A DNA stretch of 8,682 nucleotides from CAYXPG01 sp964564845. GTDB taxonomy: Bacteria; Planctomycetota; Phycisphaerae; Sedimentisphaerales; Anaerobacaceae. The position numbers and the translations under genes were made by a program. The notes below the pieces were generated by a model. The model was not told the DNA's origin and did not search any database. It was given only the letters and a program-made list of their open reading frames with translations. The number at the start of each line of letters is the position of its first letter. Position 1 is the first letter of the stretch. Below, piece after piece: positions 1 to 5,830 of this stretch. The stretch spans positions 1 to 8,682 of the forward strand of contig CAZMCN010000094.1 of assembly GCA_964564845.1 (NCBI GenBank), written 5' to 3'.

Positions 1-1574
1 TCCTCACTGACGGTCTGTAATCTGGCGGAGTAGTCAATATGAGTAACAGCAGGAATGCTGGAACGGACAACCTTTAATTGAGCAAGACCGAAAAGCTGTT
101 GTTCTTCATCTGACATTTCTCGGCGAATTTTCTTGTTCACCGGAGCCACCAAAAGCATGTAAGGACTTTCGGTACCTATCTCGAAATAGTCCGAAGCCTT
201 TTCTTTAACAACCGACGGTGCAAACGGCCGGAAACCCTCTCTGAATTTTATTTTCAGATTGATGGTTTCCTGCATTCGGCTGGAGCGGGCATCGGCAAGA
301 ATCGAGCGATTTCCCAATGCTCTGGGGCCGAACTCCATTCGTCCCTGAAACCAGCCGATTACTTTTTGCTCGGCGAGCAGGTCGGCGACTTTTTCGGGGA
401 TTTGCTCGTTACTCAATTCGATAAAAGAAATATCGCTGCTTTTTAGATATTCACAAATATAGCTGTTTTCGAATTTGGGCCCAAGGTATGATCCCTGTTG
501 AAAATCCTTTTTGCCATCAGCGATTCTGCTGTTCTCTAAATACTGATACCAGACGAAAAGGGCGGCGCCTAATGCTCCGCCGGCATCGCCGGCGGCGGGT
601 TGTATCCAGATATTTTCAAAAGGGCCTTCCCTCAGGATTCTTCCATTGCCGACACAATTCAGCGCCACCCCGCCGGCCAGGCATAGATTTTTTTCTCCAG
701 TCTCTTTGTAAATATGCCGAGCCATTCGCAGCATAACTTCTTCGATTACTTCCTGAATGGAACGTGCGATGTCCATATCACGCTGGGTCAGGCGCGAAAT
801 TGGTTTTCGAGCGGGGCCGCCAAACAGCTTTTCGAATCTTCTGTTGGTCATCGTTAAACCGGCACAATAATTAAAGTACTTCATATTCATCCTGAAAGAG
901 CCGTCTTCTTTCAAATCCATTAGCTCCGAAAGAATCAAGTCCCTGTATTTTGGCTGGCCGTAAGGTGCCAATCCCATCATTTTGTATTCGCCGGAATTGA
1001 CCTTGAATCCTGTGTGATACGTAAACGCAGAATAGAGCAGACCCAAAGAATGGGGAAATTTAAGCTCACTCAGAATCTGAATATTATTGTCCTTTCCTGT
1101 GCCATAGCTTGTAGTTGTCCATTCGCCAACGCCGTCTATCGCAAGAAAGGCGGCCTGCTGAAATGGTGATGGGAAAAAAGCCGAAGCTGCGTGCGAAAGA
1201 TGATGCTCAGGAAAGAGAATCTTCCCATCATAATCAAGAACATTGCTGATTAATTCTTTAATCCAGATTTTCTCCTTTATCCATAAGGGTATGGCTTTAA
1301 TAAACGACCGAATCCCGACAGGCGCATAGCTTAAATATGTCTCCAGTATTCGTTCAAACTTGATAAAAGGTTTGTCGTAAAAAGCGATAAAATCCAAATC
1401 GGCACTCTTTAAGCCGGCATCGGCCAGGCAATAATTAACAGCATTTACTGGAAAAGAAAAATCATGTTTGGTGCGGGTAAAGCGTTCTTCCTGGGCCGCG
1501 GAAGAAATTCTGCCCTCCTGAACCAGGCAGGCGGCACTGTCATGGTAAAAAGCTGAGATTCCTAAAATGTTCAC
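1..1574 (-). CDS. Carbamoyltransferase, NodU/CmcH family (C-terminus beyond window)
   Basis: Probably transfers a carbamoyl group from carbamoyl phosphate, through carbamoyl-adenylate, to a hydroxyl of a sugar or secondary metabolite in the cytoplasm. The GTG start at 1572-1574 has AAGGAAGG a few bases upstream and gives VNILGISAFYHDSAACLV, the usual N-terminus of the family. 524 codons are visible and the frame is open to the window edge. The N-terminal Kae1-like domain shows EHHLSHAASAFF (residues 123-134; His124/125/128, metal/nucleotide site), IDGVGEW (146-152) and LAGGVALN (299-306). The C-terminal domain shows EFGPRALGNRSILADAR (414-430), KFREGFRPFAPSV (443-455) and THIDYSARLQTV (511-522). 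The family is usually about 570-610 residues, so some 50-80 residues are missing. A tRNA-Arg remnant lies about 70 bp upstream. The acceptor substrate cannot be told from sequence; the aminotransferase and glycosyltransferase nearby suggest a surface sugar. Confidence 0.95.
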   Translation of the reverse strand, partial: MNILGISAFYHDSAACLVQEGRISSAAQEERFTRTKHDFSFPVNAVNYCLADAGLKSADLDFIAFYDKPFIKFERILETYLSYAPVGIRSFIKAIPLWIKEKIWIKELISNVLDYDGKILFPEHHLSHAASAFFPSPFQQAAFLAIDGVGEWTTTSYGTGKDNNIQILSELKFPHSLGLLYSAFTYHTGFKVNSGEYKMMGLAPYGQPKYRDLILSELMDLKEDGSFRMNMKYFNYCAGLTMTNRRFEKLFGGPARKPISRLTQRDMDIARSIQEVIEEVMLRMARHIYKETGEKNLCLAGGVALNCVGNGRILREGPFENIWIQPAAGDAGGALGAALFVWYQYLENSRIADGKKDFQQGSYLGPKFENSYICEYLKSSDISFIELSNEQIPEKVADLLAEQKVIGWFQGRMEFGPRALGNRSILADARSSRMQETINLKIKFREGFRPFAPSVVKEKASDYFEIGTESPYMLLVAPVNKKIRREMSDEEQQLFGLAQLKVVRSSIPAVTHIDYSARLQTVSE

Positions 1575-1641
1575 CAAACGTCCTTCCTTATGATTCGGAT
1601 AAGGCAATTGACTTTCCAGTAAAGGCAAAGCCCTTGAAAGA

Positions 1642-1691
1642 CAGGCCCGGCGGGACTCGAACCTGCGGCCTTCGGCTTAGGAAACCAATGC
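1642..1691 (-). pseudogene. 3' half of tRNA-Arg(CCT), probable attachment-site remnant
   Basis: Read on the minus strand this is the 3' part of a tRNA: anticodon arm TTGGT-TTCCTAA-GCCGA (anticodon CCT, plus-strand 1679-1681), a short variable region, T arm GCAGG-TTCGAGT-CCCGC, 3' acceptor strand CGGGCCT and discriminator G, with no encoded CCA. The 5' acceptor strand and D arm are absent: upstream of GCATTGGT the sequence is unrelated to tRNA. The anticodon stem has two G-U pairs and the T stem has an A-C mismatch, so the piece is chimeric or decayed. Half tRNAs of this kind, cut at the anticodon arm, are typical of the distal end of elements inserted by tyrosine recombinases. It is unlikely to give a functional tRNA. 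Confidence 0.8.
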
Positions 1692-1697
1692 GTAATT

Positions 1698-1731
1698 CTC
1701 GTAAGCAACTTAATAGCAAAGAACTTACGAG
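1698..1731. repeat. 8-bp inverted repeat beside the tRNA fragment
   Basis: CTCGTAAG (1698-1705) and CTTACGAG (1724-1731) are perfect inverted copies separated by 18 bp of A/T-rich sequence. They start 7 bp beyond the point where tRNA similarity ends. That position would suit recombinase arm or core binding sites at an att junction, but a simple hairpin is equally possible. No integrase gene is present nearby. Confidence 0.5.
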
Positions 1732-1781
1732 TCAAGGGCAAAATGACCTGGCGCAAAACTTTGTATTGAGATTAACAGAGA

Positions 1782-1803
1782 AATCGTTAAAAATGGTGCG
1801 GTG
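1782..1803 (+). repeat. Direct repeat, copy 1 (upstream of the Myb/SANT-repeat gene)
   Basis: This 22-nt stretch, ending in ATGGTGCGGTG, recurs at 2654-2674 with one A fewer in the A-run. Both copies are followed by a similar purine-rich stretch (GTTGAAAGAGGAG here, GTTGAAGGGGAAA in copy 2). This copy lies about 55 bp before the gene start, so the repeat may be part of a gene leader that was duplicated. Confidence 0.6.
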
Positions 1804-1858
1804 GATTAGTCGTCCGTATTTAGTGAATAGTCGTTAGTTGAAAGAGGAGATTTGGATT

Positions 1859-2468
1859 GTGAAGGCCAAGAAAAATACCTGGATTAGCTGGTCGAAAGAT
1901 GAGGTCAGGTTACTGAAGAAACTTTTCCCAGAAGGAAGGGCAAGAGAGGTAGCTAACCAAACAGGTCGAGCCCTGACAGCAGTGAGACAGAAAGCATACA
2001 GCATAGGACTTAAGGCAAGGAAATCTCGTCAGTGGTCAGATGATGAGATTGCTCTGCTCAAGAAACTCCACCCAAGCGAGACATTTCAGAGCATTACCGA
2101 TAGGCTTGGGCGAACTGAAGATGTAGTAGGTCATAAGGCACGGTGCATCGGCCTTAGAAAGGCGAAACCGCCTGTCCCCTGGTCTGAAGAGGAGAAAAGC
2201 CTGCTTAAGAAAATATACGTAAATAACGACGCAATGGATGTTGCAAACCGGCTCGGACGGGCCTGTCAATGCAGTGAGAACAAAGGCATACATATTGGGG
2301 CTTAGAAGGCCGAACCGACCGCCTGCCTGGTCGAAGAAAGAGCTGAACATGCTCAAGAGAGGATATCCGAGAAGAACGGCACAGGAAATAGCCGGCCAGA
2401 TTGGCAGACCGGTACCGGCGGTAAGAACGAAAATATTCAGATTAGATCTTAAGAAGAGAGGGCGTTAG
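1859..2468 (+). pseudogene. Protein of four tandem Myb/SANT-like (GcrA-like) HTH repeats, frameshifted
   Basis: Start GTG 1859, chosen because AGAGGAG (1844-1850) lies 8 nt upstream; an in-frame TTG at 1838 lacks such a site. As written, the frame stops at 2305. Dropping one G from the GGG at 2259-2261 restores a continuous 202-residue protein ending at 2468. It is built from four repeats of 48-49 residues, with the leading Trp at 11, 59, 108 and 157. Each follows W-S-x-x-E-x-x-L-L-K-K ... I/V-A-x-x-x-G-R-x-x-x-A-V-R-x-K-A-x-x-L-G-L, the pattern of a three-helix Myb/SANT-type DNA-binding unit, also like the N-terminus of GcrA. There is no other domain, so the likely role is sequence-specific DNA binding. 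It sits between two tRNA-Arg sequences and before a structured RNA. The extra base may be a real mutation or an assembly error; a programmed shift has no obvious slippery site. Confidence 0.75.
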
Positions 2469-2480
2469 AGTACAAAGATA

Positions 2481-2611
2481 CTATCGAGCAGCGACTATGC
2501 TGAAAACGATAGAATCAAGTCTGATTAGCAAATCAGTTATGGCCGGGGTTAGTCTGTCCGCAAGGACGACTACGCTTTAATCGTGCGTCAACAGACCCCG
2601 GCCGCTTTTTT
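2481..2611 (+). ncRNA. Candidate structured RNA with terminal GC-rich stem and T-run
   Basis: Consecutive stem-loops fill this stretch. (A) CTATCG 2481-2486 pairs with CGATAG 2507-2512, with an inner CAGC/GCTG (2489-2492/2499-2502). (B) CTGATT-AGCA-AATCAG 2521-2536 is perfect. (C) GGCCGGGG 2541-2548 plus TCTGT 2553-2557 pairs with ACAGA 2591-2595 plus CCCCGGCC 2596-2603, leaving a 4-nt bulge. Inside C are a GCAA tetraloop hairpin (2556-2567) and a second arm (TACG 2571-2574 with CGTG 2582-2585, extended by flanking CG pairs), making a three-way junction. Six T follow at 2606-2611, as in an intrinsic terminator. The first stem begins 12 nt after the Myb/SANT-repeat gene, so it could be that gene's elaborate terminator/3' UTR or a separate RNA. 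I recognise no known RNA family. Confidence 0.5.
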
Positions 2612-2653
2612 GAAGGGCAGGTGAGTTATGAGCAGAGGATTAGGTAAACAGGC

Positions 2654-2674
2654 AATCGTTAAAATGGTGCGGTG
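2654..2674 (+). repeat. Direct repeat, copy 2 (downstream of the structured RNA)
   Basis: Second copy of the repeat at 1782-1803, identical but for one A missing in the A-run. It is again followed by a purine-rich, Shine-Dalgarno-like stretch (about 2681-2694), but no Myb/SANT-repeat reading frame follows. The rest of the space up to the tRNA (2675-2804) holds no gene I can support; it includes an 8-bp palindrome GCTATAGC near 2730 and a 10-bp palindrome GGTTCGAACC at about 2787-2796 that resembles a tRNA T-arm. Confidence 0.6.
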
Positions 2675-2804
2675 AGAACTGTTGAAGGGGAAAAATAAAG
2701 CAATCCTCACGCAGGCAGCCCCGGTGTCGCTATAGCTCCTGTCACCCCGACGACCCTGGAAAATCCATATCCGGCACCCTTTTAAGGTTCGAACCCTCTC
2801 GAAA

Positions 2805-2878
2805 TACGCCCGAGAGGACTCGAACCTCTGACCTTCGGTTTAGGAAACCGATGCTCTATCCTGCTGAGCTACGGGCGC
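2805..2878 (-). tRNA. tRNA-Arg (anticodon CCT)
   Basis: Complete cloverleaf on the minus strand, 74 nt. Acceptor GCGCCCG/CGGGCGT (with a terminal G-U pair), T8-A9, D arm GCTC...GAGC, anticodon stem TCGGT/ACCGA with loop TTCCTAA (anticodon CCT at plus-strand 2842-2844), T arm AGAGG-TTCGAGT-CCTCT, and discriminator A at 2805. CCA is not encoded. It reads arginine AGG codons. The half tRNA at 1642-1691 has the same anticodon and orientation but different acceptor and T-stem sequences, so the two are not simple duplicates. Confidence 0.95.
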
Positions 2879-2938
2879 AACCCGGCAAAAAACATCTCTG
2901 CCGTAAACCTGCTATAATTTACAGTCAAGACTTTGATA

Positions 2939-2967
2939 TTGCAAGAAAATCAGATTTAAGCTATAAT
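2939..2967 (+). promoter_or_regulatory. Sigma-70-type promoter of the sigma factor gene
   Basis: TTGCAA (2939-2944) and a perfect TATAAT (2962-2967) are separated by 17 bp. Transcription would begin near 2974, about 20 nt before the GTG at 2995. This supports 2995 over any start further upstream, where the frame runs back into the tRNA gene. Confidence 0.7.
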
Positions 2968-2994
2968 ACTATTTTGGAAAAACAGGGCGTAATA

Positions 2995-3645
2995 GTGAAA
3001 GAGAATAAGAAATTTACGGAACAAAATCCTGATTTTACGCATCCTGTAAAAAAAGGGCAACCCGCAGATAGGAAGGATGACTTGGACGAACACCCTCGAC
3101 AAACTCAGGATGAAAGCCGGGATTCGCTTGTATTTCGTCTAAAACAGGGCAATCGCGCTGCCGCGACTGAACTTGTTGATATATATTACGAGCAGATATA
3201 CCTGTTTATGAGAAGAATCGGTCATAGCCACCAGATTAGTGAGGATTTGACGCAGGAATGCTTTCTGCAGGCCTGGCAGCACATCGGTCAGCTTAGGAGC
3301 GGCAGTTCGCTGAACAGCTGGCTCTACCGCATTGCTGCTAATATCTCAAATCTTTACTGGCGCAGGGGAAAGGGCAGAGAGAGAGCTGGTATTGAAGGAA
3401 TGGATGTGCCCGACAGCAAGAGCACCGAATATGAAGAAATTGGACATTTGGAGGAGCTTGACCGACTGAAAAAGGCTGTTATGCATCTGTCGATGAAGTT
3501 AAGACAAGCGGTGGTTTTGCACTATATGCAGCATTTGACCATTGCCGAGGCTGCCGAAGCAGCAAGGGTGAGCAGGGGAACTTTTAAAAGCAGGCTCAGC
3601 AGGGCATTAAAGGCGCTGAGAAAGCAATTTACCTCAAAGAAATAA
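2995..3645 (+). CDS. RNA polymerase sigma factor, sigma-70 family (ECF-like)
   Basis: Directs RNA polymerase to a set of promoters. Start GTG 2995: AGGG (2983-2986) lies 8 nt upstream and the TTGCAA/TATAAT promoter sits just before it, giving 216 residues. Residues 1-40 are a charged, probably unstructured extension. Region 2 spans about 45-124, with the core-binding stretch DLTQECFLQAWQHIGQ (84-99) and SLNSWLYRIAANI (105-117). An acidic linker follows. Region 4 spans about 163-213, with helix-turn-helix LTIAEAAEAARVSRGTFKSR (181-200) for the -35 element. There is no region 1.1 or 3, as in ECF-type factors. No anti-sigma factor gene adjoins it; the next gene is convergent. It cannot be assigned to a specific ECF group by eye. 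Confidence 0.9.
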   Translation: MKENKKFTEQNPDFTHPVKKGQPADRKDDLDEHPRQTQDESRDSLVFRLKQGNRAAATELVDIYYEQIYLFMRRIGHSHQISEDLTQECFLQAWQHIGQLRSGSSLNSWLYRIAANISNLYWRRGKGRERAGIEGMDVPDSKSTEYEEIGHLEELDRLKKAVMHLSMKLRQAVVLHYMQHLTIAEAAEAARVSRGTFKSRLSRALKALRKQFTSKK

Positions 3646-3653
3646 GATAAAAA

Positions 3654-3693
3654 AAATAAGCTACTACGTCCTTCCGCCAGTAGTAGTTTATTT
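3654..3693. terminator. Bidirectional intrinsic terminator
   Basis: AAATAAGCTACTAC (3654-3667) pairs with GTAGTAGTTTATTT (3680-3693) as 14 bp with a single G-T wobble, around a 12-nt loop. An A-run lies on the left and a T-run on the right, so it can end transcripts from either side. It sits between the convergent sigma factor gene (stop 3645) and the HTH/receiver gene (stop 3722). Confidence 0.85.
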
Positions 3694-3721
3694 TTTATGG
3701 TTGATAGCGAATCAGTATCTG

Positions 3722-4300
3722 CTAATAGACAATCGCAGTTGCCTCTTCAATCTTATTGATGACTTCTGCAACGTCGGCGGTGTTTGATATATGGCCGTCA
3801 AAACCCTTCTGCAGCAGTGCGGTTGCCTCCGAATCGCTCAGAGAGTTTGCAATTGCTATAATCCTGATGGTCTGTAAATCCCCGTTGGAACGGATACTTT
3901 TGCAGATGTCCATTGCATCTATGCCTTCGGCTAATAGATTTATCAGCAGCACGTGAGGCGAAAATTTCTGAGCCGTTATACCCGTCTCGAAATTGCTGTG
4001 GACAGTTTGAACTTCGTAGTCGGCCCGGGCTTTTAAGGTATTAGCCAACGCTGAAGCTGCATTAGCGTTGCTGTCGGCCACCAAGACTCGGAGCTTGCCC
4101 ACAGGAAAAGCTGTCGCCGGCATATTGTGAACTTTCATAAAACGAATCAACTCATTTACCGGTATTCGTCGGTCCTTGCTGCCGGGTATCCGATATCCTT
4201 TCAACTGACCGCTGTCAAACCACTTTGAAACTGTTCGGGGAGCAACGTTGCAAATCTTTGCAACATCTCCCGTCGTCAGTACACTTTTTCCCTTTGCCAT
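3722..4300 (-). CDS. HTH (MerR/excisionase-like) plus degenerate receiver-domain protein
   Basis: Probable transcription regulator of 192 residues. Start ATG 4298-4300, because GGAG (4309-4312) lies 8 nt upstream; an upstream in-frame start at 4327 has no such site. Residues 8-58 form a winged helix-turn-helix of the BldC/excisionase type: LTTGDVAKICNVAPRTVSKW (8-27), then a wing with GYRIPGSKDRRIPVNEL. Residues 69-185 look like a CheY-type receiver (KLRVLVADSN at 69-78), but the phosphoacceptor position after HVLLI is Asn121 (NLLAEGIDAMD) and the usual C-terminal Thr-Lys-Pro is replaced by Ser-Asn-Thr (172-174). Phosphorylation is therefore unlikely and the domain may serve in dimerisation or ligand sensing. 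No histidine kinase adjoins it. It is convergent with the sigma factor gene and shares its terminator. Confidence 0.85.
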   Translation of the reverse strand: MAKGKSVLTTGDVAKICNVAPRTVSKWFDSGQLKGYRIPGSKDRRIPVNELIRFMKVHNMPATAFPVGKLRVLVADSNANAASALANTLKARADYEVQTVHSNFETGITAQKFSPHVLLINLLAEGIDAMDICKSIRSNGDLQTIRIIAIANSLSDSEATALLQKGFDGHISNTADVAEVINKIEEATAIVY

Positions 4301-4398
4301 CTTTTCATCTCCAATACCACTTTGCACCCTATACTATTCCTTTTTCGGCTTGAATCAGGTGTTGTTTAAGTTAGAAGTTATTTTTTTATCCTTTTGTC

Positions 4399-4414
4399 AG
4401 ATAAGCGATTATCT
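4399..4414. promoter_or_regulatory. Operator-like palindrome upstream of the HTH/receiver gene
   Basis: AGATAA-GCGA-TTATCT is a perfect 6-bp inverted repeat with a 4-bp centre, about 100 bp upstream of the HTH/receiver start and about 185 bp before the aminotransferase start. It lies between two divergent genes, where regulators often bind. No binding partner can be named from sequence. Confidence 0.3.
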
Positions 4415-4521
4415 AAATAATACTACGTCCCATAAGTGCCGCTGGTTTAATAAAAGAGGTAGTAGGGCAAAACCGATGCTGATTTTATGCTGTGAATGAC
4501 GCTGGACATAAAAAAATGCCT

Positions 4522-4549
4522 TTGATTTATTTGCCCCAGCCGGTAAAAT
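4522..4549 (+). promoter_or_regulatory. Candidate promoter of the aminotransferase gene
   Basis: TTGATT (4522-4527) and TAAAAT (4544-4549) are 16 bp apart. They would place a transcript start near 4556, about 40 nt before the ATG at 4598. The elements match consensus moderately well and the surroundings are A/T-rich, so chance is possible. Confidence 0.45.
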
Positions 4550-4597
4550 TCTTCTTTAGAACTAATTTTGTATTGTTTTTACTTAGGTGCTTTGCTA

Positions 4598-5728
4598 ATG
4601 CGAATACCTTTATCTCGGCCGGACGTCACCGAAAAGGAAATTGAGGCTGTTTGTGCGGTACTTCGCTCCCCTGACCTTTCGCTCGGCCCCAAATTGGCTG
4701 AATTTGAAGATGCTTTTGCCGGGTACATCGGTAGAAAACACGCTGTAGCTGTTAACAGCGGCACCAGCGGCCTTTTTTTGTGTATGTCGGCAATGGGCAT
4801 CGGCACAGCAGATGAGGTCATTACCACTCCTTTTACTTTCATTGCTTCTGCAACCACTATTATGATGACCTCGGCCAAACCCGTCTTTGTTGATATTGAC
4901 CCGGTAAGTTTGAACATCGATGCTGCGAAAATCACCTCGGCAATGAGCGAAAAGACAAAAGCAATTTTACCGGTGGAGATTTTCGGCAATCCGGCAGGTA
5001 TCGATAAGGTCTGCAAAATTGCTCAAAAACATAATCTGCCTGTAATTGAAGACAGTTGTGAAGCCCTCGGCTCTGTGTTGAACGGCAAAAGGGTGGGTAC
5101 ATTCGGCAGGATGAGTACATTTGCATTTTATCCCAACAAACAAATAACCACCGGCGAGGGAGGTATGATTTTGACGGATGACCGAAACCTGGCAGGTGCC
5201 TGCATATCACTTCGTAATCAGGGCAGAGAAAAAGGCGGCGGATGGCTGGGCCACAAATGCCTGGGCTATAACTACCGGCTAAGCGATATTAATTGTGCTC
5301 TGGGCATTGTGCAGCTTTCAAGAATCAACGAAATAAAAGCAAAACGCAGACAGGTTGCAAAATGGTATCAGGAAATGTTAGCCGACGACGAACGATTAAT
5401 AGTGCCCGCTGAGCCGGATGGGTGTGAGATAAGTTGGTTTGTTTTTGTCGTGCGGCTCACAGAAAGATTTACCCCGGCACAGCGTGACAGGATTTTGCAG
5501 GAGATGACCGAGCGGGGCATACAGGTAGGAAATTATTTTCCGCCCGTGCACCTCCAGCCGTTTATGGTTGAAAAGTTTGGATATAGAAAAGGTGATTTCC
5601 CGGTTGCTGAATCTGTGTCCGAGAGGACCATCGCTCTGCCGTTTTATAATAATCTGGCAAAAGATGAAGTGGCGATAGTCTCCAATAAACTAAAGGAAAT
5701 TCTGGATAAAACTGTCTCTGTCGGTTGA
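4598..5728 (+). CDS. DegT/DnrJ/EryC1/StrS-family PLP-dependent aminotransferase
   Basis: Likely moves an amino group, usually from glutamate, onto a keto-sugar nucleotide, making an amino sugar for a surface polysaccharide or glycan. Start ATG 4598, with TAGGTG at about 4584-4589 upstream; length 376 residues, normal for the family. N-terminal IPLSRPDVTEKEIEAV is typical. PLP-site motifs: NSGTSGLFLC (53-62), TPFTFIASATTI (77-88), IEDSCEALGS (150-159; Asp152 would contact the pyridine nitrogen) and FYPNKQITTGEGG (177-189; Lys181 is the aldimine lysine). NYRLSDINCALGIVQL follows and the C-terminal domain is complete. The closest described types are perosamine synthetase-like sugar aminotransferases, but the substrate cannot be fixed by eye. 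It appears monocistronic: a separate promoter overlaps its stop codon. Confidence 0.93.
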   Translation: MRIPLSRPDVTEKEIEAVCAVLRSPDLSLGPKLAEFEDAFAGYIGRKHAVAVNSGTSGLFLCMSAMGIGTADEVITTPFTFIASATTIMMTSAKPVFVDIDPVSLNIDAAKITSAMSEKTKAILPVEIFGNPAGIDKVCKIAQKHNLPVIEDSCEALGSVLNGKRVGTFGRMSTFAFYPNKQITTGEGGMILTDDRNLAGACISLRNQGREKGGGWLGHKCLGYNYRLSDINCALGIVQLSRINEIKAKRRQVAKWYQEMLADDERLIVPAEPDGCEISWFVFVVRLTERFTPAQRDRILQEMTERGIQVGNYFPPVHLQPFMVEKFGYRKGDFPVAESVSERTIALPFYNNLAKDEVAIVSNKLKEILDKTVSVG

Positions 5729-5753
5729 CGGGGTTTGTTTCTTATGCTATACT
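5725..5753 (+). promoter_or_regulatory. Strong promoter of the small membrane protein gene (extended -10)
   Basis: TTGACG (5725-5730) and TATACT (5748-5753) are 17 bp apart, with TGC directly before the -10 hexamer (extended -10). The -35 overlaps the aminotransferase stop codon at 5726-5728. Transcription would begin near 5760, leaving a leader of about 70 nt before the ATG at 5831. Confidence 0.7.
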
Positions 5754-5830
5754 TTCTTTGGAGGCAGTTGCAAATCATAGGGTGGGCGGCTGCAGAGCCG
5801 ATAATAACGTTTTTGAGGAGGAAAGCCTCA

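Noticed and set aside
1634..1837. Open frame of 67 codons on the plus strand over the tRNA fragment
   Set aside because: Its N-terminus (GGTRTCGLRLRKP) is the usual artefact of translating the reverse complement of a tRNA 3' end. The remainder has no known domain.
2541..2603. Possible integron attC site
   Set aside because: The GC-rich hairpin suggests it, but the core sites RYYYAAC and GTTRRRY are not present at the ends.
2628..2675. 15-codon mini-frame starting at ATG 2628 with GGTGAG upstream
   Set aside because: Too short to support without conservation; its end lies inside the direct repeat, whose first copy is read in a different context.
2786..2801. T-arm-like GGTTCGAACC just beyond the 3' end of the intact tRNA-Arg
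   Set aside because: It is a 10-bp palindrome with no matching acceptor, anticodon or D arm around it, so a second tRNA remnant cannot be supported.
2851..2994. N-terminal extension of the sigma factor frame
   Set aside because: The frame runs back into the tRNA-Arg gene; the promoter at 2939-2967 and the Shine-Dalgarno-like AGGG support the GTG at 2995.
4579..5210. Two open frames on the minus strand
   Set aside because: They are opposite the well-supported DegT-family aminotransferase and show no domain.
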